Source: Orychophragmus violaceus (taxonomy: Eukaryota; Streptophyta; Magnoliopsida; Brassicales; Brassicaceae). Taken from it: a stretch of DNA of 64,000 nt. The stretch spans positions 68,207,823-68,271,822 of the forward strand of contig CM058239.1 of assembly GCA_030180135.1 (NCBI GenBank). The letters are read 5' to 3'. Numbering within the stretch: the stretch's first letter is position 1; the number at the start of each line of letters is the position of its first letter. Under the pieces are notes generated by a model. That model was not told the origin of the DNA. It saw only the letters and a list, made by a program, of their open reading frames with translations, and did not search any database. The position numbers and the translations under genes were made by a program. Shown here one piece after another: positions 22,442 through 34,223 of this stretch.

Positions 22442-23750
22442 GTCTAATCTCTATCCCATAGTCAAGCTAATGACTAAAAACAAGCGCTGAGTGGGAGGCA
22501 ACCCACTATAGAGTCTGTTTTCGTTTTTATTTTTCATTTTTAGGTCTTTGTTTCTTTGATTTTTTGTTTTGGTGTTTTCAGACGAGAGAACAGGTCAAAA
22601 ATCGCCTAGCATCGATCGACACGGTCATGTGTGTCGATCGACACAGAGCGAACACACGAATGAATTGAGAAAATGCGCTTTGCGTCGATCGATGCGGTCC
22701 TGAGCATCGATCGACACAGTGCGACGAGAGGTACGTAACTCTGGATTTTTCAGACTCTTTTCAATTTGATTATCTGTTTTCACCTAGCTTATGCTTTTAT
22801 TACATTGGGGACAGTGTAGTTTAAGTGTGGGGGAGGTAGCTACTGACGCACGCTTTTGTTTTCTTAGAGTCAGTCCAAAATTGTTTTATTGAGTCAAAAT
22901 GTGTATGAAACTATGATTTTTCGAGGAAATTCTTCGCTGGAACATGAACTAAGTGACCATTGGACAGACTTGCATGACCTCTATGACTATTAGAAAACCC
23001 CAAACAGATCAGCTTACCAAGGAGACCCATATCTAATCAGGTATTCAGAGGATCCATCACTAGTCTCGCGCTTAATCTTGACTTTAATTTCTCACTTAGG
23101 GGCTTGGTAATCTTTGGGTCGGATTCCTTTGATGTGTTTGGCACAGCCCGTGATCCTGTTCTTAAGTATGGTTTCTGATTTTCCCCTCCCTTTAAAGTAA
23201 AAAAAAAATAATAAGAGATAAAAACCGAGGATAAGCTAGTAGCTTCGAAGTGGTCGCGGGAGTGGTAGAGACCCCTATTACCTCCTGTGTATCCATGGAA
23301 AGATCCAAAGTTAAAACCCCAATAAAAAGGGAAGAGCACTGATAGAAAAAATAAAATGATACCCAGTGGGGAAAAATCAGTGCTAGGGAGAAAGGGAAAA
23401 GAAAGAAACCAGAAACCGACAGTTTGGTGGTCAGATACTGAATAGGTTGAGTCCATGTGTCCTTTGATTCGATAATCCCTCTGTGAGACTGCACCTAATT
23501 GTATACAGAGATTGGTGTGGTGAACTTGAATGTCCTAACTTGATTGTGGAGTTTACTTGGGACAGTTGCTAAGTGTGGGGGAAGTATATTGTGGTCTTGA
23601 GTTCTGTATGAAAGTTTTCAGTGGTTTACTAAGCGAATGTGAATGCAAAAGTTCCTAGGACGAAATGAGTTTCTGTGTTTTCAAACCTCTTTTCTTATAC
23701 TTTGGTTCTTTAATTGCTTGAGGGCAAGCAAGAGCTAAGTGTGGGGGAGT
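22442..23750 (+). other. A1 internal non-coding region with three polypurine-like tracts
   Basis: No ORF of note. Two motif pairs lie at 22612-22641 (centres 22 bp apart) and 22685-22714 (22 bp). AAGTGTGGGGGA occurs three times: 22823, 23571 and 23737; only the last abuts the 3' LTR. The whole pol region expected of an autonomous Athila is absent. Confidence 0.65.
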
Positions 23751-24970
23751 TGATATACCATGGATTTTAGGGTTTTTAACCATGGTATATGTCTTTTTAT
23801 CGAGTCTTTTAGAGTCCTTTGGAGTCCTATTATCTATGTTTTCAAGTCTAGACACGTTTGGAGCGGATTTGGACATTATGGCGCATTCTGGAGCATTTTG
23901 GAGTATTGACCCGAGAGATGGACTTCATTGTCGATTCCACAGACCTGTGTCGATCGACACATCTTGTGCATCGATCGACACAAGGTCGACACATCTTGTG
24001 CATCGATCGACACAAGGTCGACACAGACAATTCTCGGCGTTTTATCAAGAGTTTAGAATTTGCACTTTTGCCCAAAAGTTTCTCATAATTGCAAAGAAAC
24101 CCCAGCCGACTTTAGATCATTATATTAGGGTTTTTAAGCCATTGTTTAGGCTAGGCTTTCAGTTCTAAGTCTTATTTTATTTCAGAGAGAGTTAGGGGCT
24201 GATATTGTTCTTGAAAGAGAGAGGATTTTGAACCCCAGTTCTTTATTCTATTTTATGATATTTGGTTTTCTATTCATGATGTCTTCTGTTTCGATGATCA
24301 TGTCTGAGTAGTTTACCTGTTAGGTTTAGGGATTCTCACAGGGGATTTCATGGAATTATAGGTTGATCAATCTGTAGGGATTCATATCTGTTAGTTCTTC
24401 ATCTAGGATTGTTCTTAATGCTTAATCTGAAGTAGCTATCCAGATTTATGATGTTATGTTGATTTCCACAACGACAGTTGGTTAATTAGCTAGAAAGAAC
24501 ATAGATGAGCAATTTGATCTACTCGCAAATAAATTTGGTTTAGAGGAACTGTGAACGAAAGAACTTGAGATTAATGCTTGTTTAGAACTCTAGAATTCGC
24601 AACGAAAGTTGGCTTGCTAGGTTGTTAGACATAGATAGGATTCGCAACGAAAGTTGGCTTCTTATACTTCCGTGATTCCAGTTCTAGAACAGTTCCTAAT
24701 TTGATCCCGATTGATTGATTGATTAGCATGTGTTCCTGATTTCCTGAGAACTCCCTATACTTGACGCCTTCGCCTTCTGTTTACAAACCGATCTTTATTT
24801 ACTTTTCTGCTGCTCTGATTTACTGTTTACATACTGTTTACCTAGCTTAACCTGACGCTCTATAATCTATCGCAAGATCACGAGTCTCTGTGGATTTCGA
24901 TACCCTATATACTACTGTCACGTCTGTGCACTTGCAGTGTAGATCTAGGGATTAAAACCTGATCGTATCA
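23751..24970 (+). repeat. 3' LTR of A1 with an expanded motif array
   Basis: 1220 bp, 46 bp longer than the 5' LTR. About 43 bp of the difference is an extra block at roughly 23980-24024 that adds a further TCGATCGA core (centre 24006.5) to the pair centred at 23953.5 and 23974.5. Confidence 0.85.
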
Positions 24971-24975
24971 ATCAC

Positions 24976-25392
24976 CCCTGGTATTGTCTGTGTCTGGTGC
25001 CAACTCTGGTAGAGCACGTGTCTGGTACCACATAGAATATGAGAGTCATTGTTTGGTACCTGAGTGTCCTTCATGGTTATGCTTGTTAGCATATATTAGC
25101 TTATGAATTTTTCTTGTTGATTGATGTATGATCGGGATAAGTTCGTGGGTCTCAAGGACCTGCACTCACTGGGTAATTGTTATTAATCAATTACTCAGTC
25201 TTTTTCCTTTCCCCTTTTCTTTCCCCGCAGGACTGGTAGCAGGAGTTCAATTGATGGTTACATTAGTGGTTTTGAAAAGAAGGAAGCGTGCACAGACTCT
25301 TGGGACCATGGGAGGACATGTTGGTTAGCCTTCAGGCGTAGACGCTTGTCATAACGCCTTCGTTTCTGGTTCTCTAGGATCGGGGCGTTACA
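24976..25392 (+). repeat. 5' LTR of G2, right part
   Basis: Continues the LTR after the A1 insertion and ends GGGGCGTTACA at 25392, directly before the G2 primer binding site. Homologous to about 28000-28336. Confidence 0.8.
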
Positions 25393-26611
25393 ATTGGTAT
25401 CAGAGCCTGGGTTAAGGTTTCTCAGTCCTATCTGAGAGATCATCTTATGTCATTTTCTAAAAACCTTATTTTCGTTTGTTAAAAGTGTTTACGAAAGTTT
25501 AAAAACTCGGGTGAAAGTTGCAAAAATGTTTTCAAACCACCAACTAGCGCAATATGTGACTTCTTCTATATGGTTCTAGTCTAGTTGGATCTTCCTTGCA
25601 GGTTGTAGTCGGTGCCCTTCGACCTTAGTGGTATCAATTTCCTTAAGACGTGTGTCGTGTGTATGCCATTAAGGTGTATGTCGCGAAGTATGCAATTGAG
25701 GTGTATGTTGCAGTGTATGCCTTCGGGGTAGTAGATGTCATTGAGATGTTTGTTGGGACTGGTGTTTTCCGGTGTGGGAATTTATAGGTGTGCAGCAAGG
25801 CAAAAAGTATGTGGATACGTTCATCGGAGAGTTCAAGAACCAGTTTAAGTGGAGTTTCCGAGGTGAACTGGAGAAGATTTTTCATGGTGTTTCCGAGTCC
25901 AAGTTTCTATCTTTCTTTCTTTCATTCCGGCTCAGAAGTTTTTCCAGTCTTGTGTTTCCTGCCCTTTTCTCATGCTCTTATTATTTCCCCGTTATGAAAA
26001 CTCTGCAAGTTGTACTTTCGTTCTTCATGCGCTTCCTTCCCATACTATTGCGGTCATGCTCCTTATCATAATTCTTATCCGTTTCTTGGTCCCCAGAAGA
26101 GTCGTCTAATGGGAAACAATTATGGACTCTTCCTAAGTACTTACGTGATCTTATCGCTTTCTACGGAGGCGTTTCTTGTTCAAATTCCTTTCCCTATCCT
26201 AGCTTGCAATCTTTCCTTACCATGTGGTTTCCGCGTGGTGAGTCTTTGCTCATATTTCCTTTCCTCCTTAGACTAGAGAATAGTGTTTAGTAAGTAGAAG
26301 TTTTTCGGATGCCATTCTTTAACATCTCTAGGCCCGACTAAGGATTGTCGTGTGATCATGTTCTTGTTTGATTGTTGGTCAATTGATCTTCCAAAGTCAA
26401 AAAGTTTTGAGGTGTACGGTTTGAAATCCCAACTCCTTACTCATTCTCTTCCTCTTCCATTCTTTGGATTCCAAAAGAAAGTGGGAAACCTCACAAGAGT
26501 TCGATCATTCCTTCTAAGTGTCTTATGTGTTCCGTTGGGTTGTGGGCTTGAGTTCCTAAAATCTTTACTCTTGGAATTCAGGATGAATTCACTTAAGGGG
26601 GGGGGGAGAAT
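25393..26611 (+). other. G2 internal region, no gene recognised
   Basis: Starts with the primer binding site (25395-25407) and ends with the polypurine tract. Between 25630 and 25760 imperfect repeats of GGTGTATG-like units occur. The small open frames at 25772-26071 and 26010-26276 have no domain and are probably remnants or chance. Confidence 0.5.
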
Positions 26612-28336
26612 TGTAATGGCCCAAAATTTATGTTTTTGGGCCTGTTATTAATTCTTCATTCCCAAAACCCAAAAGCTCATTCTCTTAACCCTAGGACTCC
26701 ATCTAATTTCTCTATAAATAGAGATAGCCACCAAGAGAATAGGCAAGAAGAAAATCTCCAGCGAATCTCTGCCCGATTCTCGCAAACCCAGCCATCGCCG
26801 GATTCCGGCGAGCCACCGTCCTCAACTCCATCCTCCGTTCTCCTCTCTTTGTGTATTCTCTTCACTCTTCTTTCGGGTTAAGTGAATATATCACTATTAT
26901 TAGATCCTACTTTTTTTTTCTCCAATCGCCTTTTGTTTGCCCTGTGGTGATAGATCGGAGATCTAATCTCGTTTCTTTGATCATTCACTTTTTCGAATGC
27001 AGATCTAGGTTCGAGGCAATTCCGGCCGTCAGATTGTTTCACGTTTTTCTAATGATCCGTAGAGATCCACGGAACGCACAATATGTCTTTAGAAATATAT
27101 CGGTCTCATATTTCCAAAAAGGTAAGAATCGCTCAATTCCGACTTAATGTTTGGAAGTTATGATCTGTTTTGTAAAACATGTCTGTTCATGACGAATCTG
27201 TGAATTGTCTAGATATGCATGTGTTTTTAGTTGGAAAAACGGATTCCGCTTGACCCGAATCCTTGTAGTGAATTATTAGACTCATAGATATAGCTCTCGG
27301 TTCGAGTAAAATCGATTTCGAGCTCCAGATCATGGAGAGTCGTGTTCCTCTTCCGTGATCTCGATCACACTCCGTTCGTGCTCGTCCGTGGTTCATCGTC
27401 GTCGTCAGACAAGGCCAAGGTGAGGAGTTGTGGACTTTCTATCTGTCATTCATCCTTCTTCGGGGCATTAGTCCTTTGTTAATATTTGCCTCCTATGGGT
27501 AGCTATATAGATATGCATAGTTGAGTGTGATGTGTAAACACATATGGCGCCAATCTATTATAGATATATATATCATTATTGTTTTTGATTTGTATTGATG
27601 TGATGGACAAACCTAGATGTATATAGGATTGCTAAACTGAATACGGTTGATTGTTTGTGAATAATGATGGGGGGGGGGTGTTTGTGATTGTGTGGGAAAA
27701 GTATGTGGAATATGGACTATGAGATATGAATATGGAACGTGGGAATTCAGATAAAGAACTAAGAGATATGAAATGGCATATGAGGTATGAGGAATGAGTT
27801 AAGAACTGTCAAGTTGTGATAGGATGATTGAGAATGCGGCATGGTGGAGCCCGGGTCTGGCACCATGCCCGTTTGTTTGATTGGTTAGAGGTGGGGTCCG
27901 TGTCAGGCACCATAGTCATCGTCGGGGGCTTCAGGAAGCCCGTGTAGACGCTATGGAGAGTGTGAAGAGGTGGTAGTGCCCGTGTCTGGTATCACCCTTG
28001 GCAATGTCCGTGTGTGGTGCCAACTGTGGTAGAGCCCGTGTCTAGTATCACATAGAAGAATAAGAGAGTCATTGTTTGGTATTTGAGTTCCCTTCGGGAT
28101 GATGCTTGTTAGCAGATATTAGTTTATGACTTTTGCTTGTTGATTGATGTATGATTGAGATAAGTTGGTTGGTCTTTAGGACCTGCACTCACTAAGTAAT
28201 TGTTGTTAATCAATTAGTCAATCGTTTTCCTTTTCTCTTTTTTCCGCATGATTGCTAGTAGGAGTTCAATTGTTGGTTACATTGGTGGTTTTTGAATAAA
28301 AGGAAGCGTGCACGGACTCTTGGAATCATGGGAGGA
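26612..28336 (+). repeat. 3' LTR of G2, 3' truncated
   Basis: Begins TGTAATGGCCC. A CTATAAATA box near 26713, set between two copies of CCAAGAGAATAGGCAAGAA-like sequence, is the probable LTR promoter. Downstream it is colinear with 18569-19432 and 24976-25310. It departs from the 5' LTR at about 28336, so its end is lost. Confidence 0.75.
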
Positions 28337-29908
28337 CTTGATCACGGTGAATACTCGTTGATTTTGCTCCGGTGAAATCTAAGAAGAAATGGAAAGCATA
28401 TTGGTGTTCGCATTGCTAGACGGCATATCGTTGATCGATGGTACCACATGTCGTTTACCTGACGTCTTGAGTATTCACACGTTAACACATGTTATTTACG
28501 TGGCACTTTGTGTTCGTTAACCTTTAATTAAGCTGATATTTGGGTTTGAGCTTAACAAAACTCTTTGTATTGCCCAATGGGCTTTTCATCAATGAAATGT
28601 TTCCAAAATGGTGAAACTTTTTAATTATATTAGAAGTAACAAAGGTAGCAGCACATTTATCATGCAACTGCTATTTTGATATGAGTAATTTGAATCCATA
28701 TGCATGGATAAGTCAATATTTAGTTCTCTCCTATCTACTATTTGTTACTACTATTCATGTCTCAAAAAACCATTTTACCCTTGGCTTTTCAAACAAATTA
28801 CAATTCTTTATTTTTTCTCTAACTTTTTAAACGAATGGTGATGAAATGATGATGACAAAAAGAACATAAGTTAATTAGTTTAACATAATTTTTTGTATGT
28901 TAACTTATTACCAATATCATATATTATTGTTAACATCTTAAAAGTATTAGATATTATTGTTATCACAATAACAAAATATCATATAATGTTGTTATCACAT
29001 TATAAATTTTAATTATTAGTTATAAACTGGTTTGATATGATATTTTTATGGTATGTTAATTGATTTAATATAATAATTTATAATAAACTAACGATTTTAG
29101 CATAATGTTTTATATGTTAACATGTTATTAATATCAGATATTATTGTTAGCATGTTCAAATTTATCATATATTATTGTTAGCACAATAATAAAATATTAG
29201 ATAATATTGTTATCACGTTATAAGTATGAGATAATGTTATTAACATAACTAATGAAGGTGTTACCAAAATTTGATGAATAGTATTTTTCAGCGAAAAGAA
29301 TAAATAGTATGTAGGTTTAATTTCAATGGCATTTTGTAATTAATTTAAATACAAAGGATAATTGTGACATAAATTTATTTCTCTTTGTTGGTTTCTTAAT
29401 TTTGAAGTTACTAATGTTATAAACTTAATAAAATGGTCAACAATGTATATTGAGCTCATTCACTCTTTTGATATTTCTCTTGAAAAAAACAAATTATTCA
29501 TATGAAAAAAATGTACTTTAACCTCGGAAAAAATGCTCATTTACTTTTTCACTATTTGCTATCGGTCATTTTAATTCTCACTTGCGTAAAATAAAATCTT
29601 CATGGCGTTACTGACTTTACAAAATCGTGATGATAAAAATAGTCTAATCGTTTAGGAAATAATTATCCAACTGACAGTTGACTTCACAAAATTGTGATAA
29701 GTCCAATAAAAGTTATAAATTTTCAGTGCCCAACCTTTTTTCTCAATACCAAATTAACCTAAAAGGCAGTAGACATGAATTTGCAAAAAGTTTAAGAGAT
29801 CAATATGAAAACGAATGCAAATCGTCATGGCAAAAACTGAGGCATGAGACTCTCATTGGCTAATATTCAAGTAATCGTGACGAGACGAGCCTCACGGCTT
29901 GTAATGGA
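28337..29908. other. AT-rich intergenic DNA, possible Helitron 5' end, no gene
   Basis: No exon is supported. A[TCTACTATTTG] at 28734, followed by CATGTCTCAAAA and TTTACCCTTGG, is reminiscent of Helitron 5' ends in Arabidopsis, but no CTRR end was found downstream. Two diverged AT-rich copies occupy 28881-29230 (separate entry). The last few hundred bases adjoin the CSN4 stop codon and probably hold its 3' UTR. Confidence 0.35.
28881..29230 (+). repeat. Two diverged copies of an AT-rich ~130-bp unit
   Basis: Copy 1 at about 28881-29010 and copy 2 at about 29099-29230 share the ordered phrases TATGTTAAC, TTATTAATATCA, ATATTATTGTTA, CACAATAA, TTGTTATCAC. They are roughly 218 bp apart and clearly degenerate; likely an old MITE or satellite-like duplication. 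Confidence 0.5.
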
Positions 29909-32610
29909 TCAGACAGGAACAGGCAAGCCTTTCTTCGCCATCCCATCCAGAATATCGTTGAGAGCTTGGCATAATCCCGATATCTGCACACAGCTTCCAC
30001 TTTTCAGTCATTATTTATACCACACAAAAAAACATACATATCTGCTAGAGAGAAAGAAAGAGGGAGAGAGTGAGAACCTGTTGATCCCATTGTTGTAGTT
30101 CCTCAATGTCATCTTCAAAATGTATCACAGCCTCCTCCTGAACAGTAAAATACAACATAACGGATCAAAACTCATGTAAGAACCTTCTTGATAATGAACA
30201 CTAACAACAACTCACTCAGGGCTCGCATAAAAAAACCAACAAATATTTGTCGTGTCAGTGCTAACCTGATCGATGGAACCTCTCATTCTGTCTTGGCCAA
30301 TCATATTAGATGCTATCTTCTCCGCCTTCAGGAAGAAAACTTATTCCATTAAACACAGGACAAGCGAAACTATAAAAGAGGATTCACATATTAATTTCGA
30401 ATATTACCTTGCTTGGGTCAGTTCCCAGCAGAGTACCCAATTCATCAAACCTAAGGTTTGGAGAATGAAGTTTAGAAAATCAACCAAGTCTCAGAAAAGA
30501 TACTAATTCTACATCTTATTTACCTTATGTTAGTGTAAAGTTTGCTTGCACTTAGAAGGTTATGCTCAATCATGGCACGGTCAAGAACAGTAGATTTGTC
30601 AGGCAGAGATGCTTTCTGTTGAAAACCAGTAACGTAAAAACTGGTTATGAACCTAACAAGTTAGATGAATATGGAAATACTGCTTCCAAATCTTAATAGC
30701 AATCCAGACCTGATGTGGCCTTAGTACTTCCGCAAAAGCATCAATCTCTGGTTTCCTTAAAATCCTTTCCAGATACACCTAGAAATTTACATAAAAATCT
30801 AAAGTTAGCATGTAGTTCTGACCAAGCTTCTATAGGCTATGGTGAAACTGTTTGAAACATCGTGCAGGCTGAAATAAGAGTAACATGCCAGTTCAAATGA
30901 TACTATTGTCCAAATGCACGTAAATGTATGCATAGAATAGAACCTTCTGCAGGATGGGATATATCTTCAGCTTGGAGCAGCGCTCATCCTGTTAACAAAG
31001 AGATAGTGAGGAAATAATAGATAAGGAAGGAGCAAGAAATGGTATTCTAATTAATAATCCACATGGACTTACTTTATATAAAGTTGCAAGAACACGAGAA
31101 CGCTGAGGACCAGCTCCAGCTAATATGGTACATGTGACAGCAGCGGATAGGGCCTGCTCTAATGCATTCTCATCAATCTCTCTGTAGGAAACATTACAAC
31201 ATCACAAACTTATCGGAGAGAGAGTGAACCAAACCAGGAGAAAATTGAAAAATGATATATCATGCAGAGAAGCCGTATCACTTACGCATCCCCTATTTGG
31301 CGTTTTTCAATCTGAGATATGCCGTAATACCGAAGTGCAGCCTCTAAGAACTTTCTTTTCATGTCCAGAATTCTAGCATGGCAGACCTGAATAGGAAATA
31401 TGATAAAACCCAAAATCGAATGCTCCTTAAATCACATAAATTCTTAGTTTAGGCGGTCCAACCTTGTACTGCAAATTTAAAACTTCATTCTGACTGTTGT
31501 TCACTAAGAAAGAAGCTTTATTTATGTAAGTCTCTGCATTTACAGCATCATCATCCTGCAGATATTCAAAACACAAAAGTATTAGAGAACGATAAAAAAT
31601 AAACTAATGTATTTATACAACCCTGGTAGCCTCAATTTACTATTCAAGTAATATTGTGAACGAGAACAATGCTCATAACACAGTCGACACTCATGGTTTC
31701 ATGACACGGAGATTTGGTCAAGAGACTGGTTAAGTTTCAATAAAATCTCTCTAGAAAAATGTCCAACTGTTAAATTATAACTTTTGTAGCTTCTATAGAA
31801 GTGCCAAGACATAAGGAAACTATACCGATTAGCTATAGACCATTACTAGCATGAGGAAATCCATCTCATAAACCCATGAAAAGGAGACAAAATCCATCGT
31901 GCAAATGTACTTGGAAAGGAAAGCCAAACCTCGAGATACAAACGAGCAATTTGGATACACTTTGAGAGCTTGAAGTTTTCGTCAACAGCCCTGATGAAGA
32001 ATGACACAATTCAAAATAAGCAAAACAAGGTAGAAATAACTAGAATGTTGCTGCCCTCACTGTCGTACCTCATTCCAGAGTCAAGATCAATTCCACTCAA
32101 CATCTGGGCAGCTCTTGACCAATCCTGCTCTGATTCATACAAAGCCGCAAGTTTTTCTCTGATAACAAGTGCCTGCAAAGAGATTTGTAAGGAACCACAA
32201 TGTACAACAGACTAAGCAGATAATAGACTACATAGGTTAAAGACGCAAACCTGTTCCTCGAAGGAAACAACTCTGGGCTGAATCTGGGTGAGTGTAAAGA
32301 GCGCAATCTCCTTCTGAGTCTCTGGTTCCAATCTCCCGAGCTCTTGTGCGTAAGACTGCAAAAGCTGCCTCGAAACCACCAACGGGACATCATCGGATAG
32401 AACTGGAATATTATATTGAGAATTGTTACATCAATTCGTGACGGAAAATCCAAGCAGAGTTAAAGATGAGAAAAACTCACTGTGATCGATGAACTGTTTC
32501 GCTTGGAGAAGATCATTGGAAGAAAGAACGGAGGAGAGGATGAGTTTGTACTGTTCGATCTTCTGACGCTGGTCACCGATTGCAGAAGCGCTTATCAAGG
32601 CTTCATCCAT
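29909..32610 (-). CDS. CSN4: COP9 signalosome complex subunit 4 (CSN4), 14 exons, 397 aa
   Basis: CSN4 is a PCI-domain subunit of the nuclear COP9 signalosome, which removes NEDD8/RUB from cullins. Reading minus-strand exons joined at GT-AG sites gives 1194 nt in one frame: 32610-32481, 32402-32251, 32172-32069, 31990-31930, 31555-31463, 31386-31286, 31181-31073, 30988-30944, 30778-30710, 30615-30524, 30450-30408, 30325-30266, 30137-30078, 29983-29909. Start ATG 32610 gives MDEALISASAIGDQRQ; the end is GMAKKGLPVPV. The length equals Arabidopsis CSN4 (COP8) as I recall, and residues agree nearly throughout (for example LSDDVPLVVSRQLLQ, RRYYGISQIE-like and IRFDELGTLL segments). No stop, frameshift or non-canonical junction was seen, so it should be functional. 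It is the only intact host gene here and is hemmed in by repeats. Confidence 0.97.
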
Positions 32611-33038
32611 GCCTTCTTTTCTCTGGATTTTTTCTTCCGCTTGGATCAAACCCTAAAAAGAAGAGAAATCACCTCCTATGCCCCTCCTTAGAGTAGAACA
32701 AATCTACCAAGCTCCTGTTTTAACTGTATTTTCTTTTTGATTAAAATTTATACTGAAAAAATGCAATTTTACATAAAAACCAATGACATTGGCACGAAAT
32801 TACAGATCATACCTGGGTTTAACCCGATTAGATCCATGCCCATCAGATTCAACTCGGATCATACCCGGTTAACAAAAAATTAACCCTTCTCCTTTTACTC
32901 GGGTCATTCCCTCCATTTCTATCAAATCATTTCTTCTCATTCCCTCTATTTCTATTGACCCGACTCATCTCTCTCAACCGGACTCTGGTTCTCGTTTGCT
33001 CTCACCGGAATACGGTCACCGGAATACCTCAATCGGAT
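32611..33038. promoter_or_regulatory. Intergenic region upstream of CSN4, probable promoter and 5' UTR
   Basis: The 430 bp lie between the divergent CSN4 start and the relic starting at 33039. A short duplication, CATTCCCTC[C/T]ATTTCTAT, occurs near 32906 and 32938. I could not choose a TATA box for CSN4 with confidence. Confidence 0.4.
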
Positions 33039-33900
33039 ATGGTGGAGACGAGGAATGCATCGAAGAAGTCAAAGCATGTAGTCTTGCGGCGGATAGGGTG
33101 TCGAATAAAAGGCGGCGCGGAGAATTGTCTGTTCCGGCCCCGACTACGGCTCCGGGTACGGCGACAGCGTCTCTGAGTGTTGAAGGAGATGCGGCGGAGA
33201 CGAGGTATGGAAAATACGCGCCGGGTCAATCTTCTGATGCGTCGGTTCCGACTATGGCTCCGGTTACGGCGACGGCGTCTCTGAGTGTTGAAGGAGATGC
33301 GATGGAAACGAGAAATGAACAAAACACACACGAGGCCGCTACGGTGGACACGTCGGAGATAGACGATGTTGACGCGACGGAGACGGCGGAGGAGAGCGAC
33401 GTAGAGAACCGACGTTCCTAATCCGGTTAGCAAAACCCTAGTATAAGTAATACTAGGATAACTAGCTAAGTATAGGTGATTTTGTATTACTAGGATAATA
33501 CTAGGATAACTAAGTATAGGTGATTTAGTACTACTAGGATAACTATGTTAGTATAAGTAATACTAATTAATACTAGGATAACTAGGTAAGTAATACTAGG
33601 ATAACTAGCTAAGTAATACTAGGATAACTAGGATAACTAGGTAAGTAATACTAGGATAACTAGCTAAGTAATACTAGGATAACTAGGATAACTAGCTATG
33701 TAATACTAGGGTAACTGGCTAAGTAATACTAGGATAACTAGCTAAGTAATATTAGGATAACAAAAATAACTTGGTTGTACTGTGTTTTGTTTGTGATACT
33801 GTGTGTTGTTTGTTTGCAGGGAGCCTCAGAGGAATTGAGTCTCACTCTGGAGGAGACGGTCATGGGGAATTGTTTTGTATTTGGAACTTTATTTGCTAGA
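33039..33900 (+). pseudogene. Relic of a VANDAL-type element gene (low-complexity N-terminus, motif-array intron)
   Basis: ATG 33039 opens MVETRNASKKSKHVVLRR; the sense reading then continues one frame over as VSNKRRRGELSVPAP to a stop near 33421, so a frameshift lies near 33090. Two internal repeats read SLSVEGDA[A/M]ETR. A probable intron (about 33427-33819, TTTGTTTGCAG acceptor) is filled with TAGTATTAC-like repeats, and the next exon reads only a few codons. A low-complexity first exon followed by a repeat-filled intron is also the layout of the DUF1985 gene at 36881-56775, which suggests a deleted relative of it. No DUF1985 domain remains, so the assignment is by analogy. Confidence 0.4.
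33447..33731. repeat. Array of nine RTAATACTR motifs (reverse of YAGTATTAY)
   Basis: GTAATACTA or ATAATACTA starts at 33447, 33495, 33557, 33590, 33613, 33645, 33668, 33700 and 33723, embedded in AGGATAACTAGCTAAG-type units of 23-32 bp. As I recall, YAGTATTAY is the published target of the VANDAL21 anti-silencing protein VANC21 in Arabidopsis, which clusters in VANDAL non-coding regions. Confidence 0.75.
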
Positions 33901-34131
33901 CCCCCTTTGTTTGGATTGTAAAATAATATGTATATGTCATCAACACAAGCATAGATATCTCATTCAAAATTTTATAATAATACATTTATGCCTAATCAAT
34001 CAATCTTGTTAAACAATATGCCACTTAAGCCTAATCAATCAATCGGAAATTGTCTCTTCAACCTTCTATTGTCCAATCTCCTTTCGCATTCTTCAACGTT
34101 CCACGTAGCTTCTTAATCGAGTTAATCTTTT

Positions 34132-34132
<1 letters not shown>

Positions 34133-34221
<89 letters not shown>
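34133..34221. repeat. (GA)n microsatellite, about 44 units
   Basis: Uninterrupted GA dinucleotides. The open frame that crosses it (34050-34316) is a product of the repeat and not a gene. The region 33901-34953 otherwise shows no gene. Confidence 0.97.

Positions 34222-34223
<2 letters not shown>

Larger units (their letters stand above)
19433..24970 (+). mobile_element. Athila-like gag-protease LTR element A1 (5538 bp) with TSD ATCAC
   Basis: LTRs 19433-20606 and 23751-24970 begin TGATATACC and end GTATCA; exact 5-bp repeats ATCAC flank the element (19428-19432, 24971-24975). TGGCGCCGTTGTCGGGGA at 20612-20629 is the tRNA-Asp type primer binding site typical of Athila/Tat elements. AAGTGTGGGGGAG at 23737-23749 is the polypurine tract. 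It encodes gag C-terminus and an Athila-type aspartic protease but no RT, RNase H or integrase, so it must be mobilised in trans. Confidence 0.9.
18569..28336 (+). mobile_element. LTR retrotransposon G2 with almost no coding region, both ends truncated
   Basis: Its 5' LTR is 18569-19432 plus 24976-25392, interrupted by element A1. The primer binding site TGGTATCAGAGCC begins at 25395, two bases after the LTR terminal CA. A G-rich polypurine tract (AAGGGGGGGGGGAGA, about 26595-26609) precedes the 3' LTR start TGTAATGG at 26612. The 3' LTR breaks off at about 28336, some 80 bp short of its end; the 5' LTR lacks its first roughly 530 bp. The 1.2-kb internal region shows no retroviral domain. The tRNA-Met primer and LTR layout fit gypsy or copia; I cannot assign it. 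Confidence 0.75.

Noticed and set aside
28734..29880. Helitron starting at 28734
   Set aside because: The start resembles Helitron 5' ends, but I found no hairpin plus CTRR end downstream, so no element is called.
33029..33433. Arginine-rich 134-codon minus-strand frame
   Set aside because: Antisense of the GC-rich low-complexity exon at 33039-33421.
33440..33770. Regular short repeats looking like a CRISPR array
   Set aside because: Units are tandem and degenerate without unique spacers, in a plant nuclear context; better explained as a VANDAL motif array.
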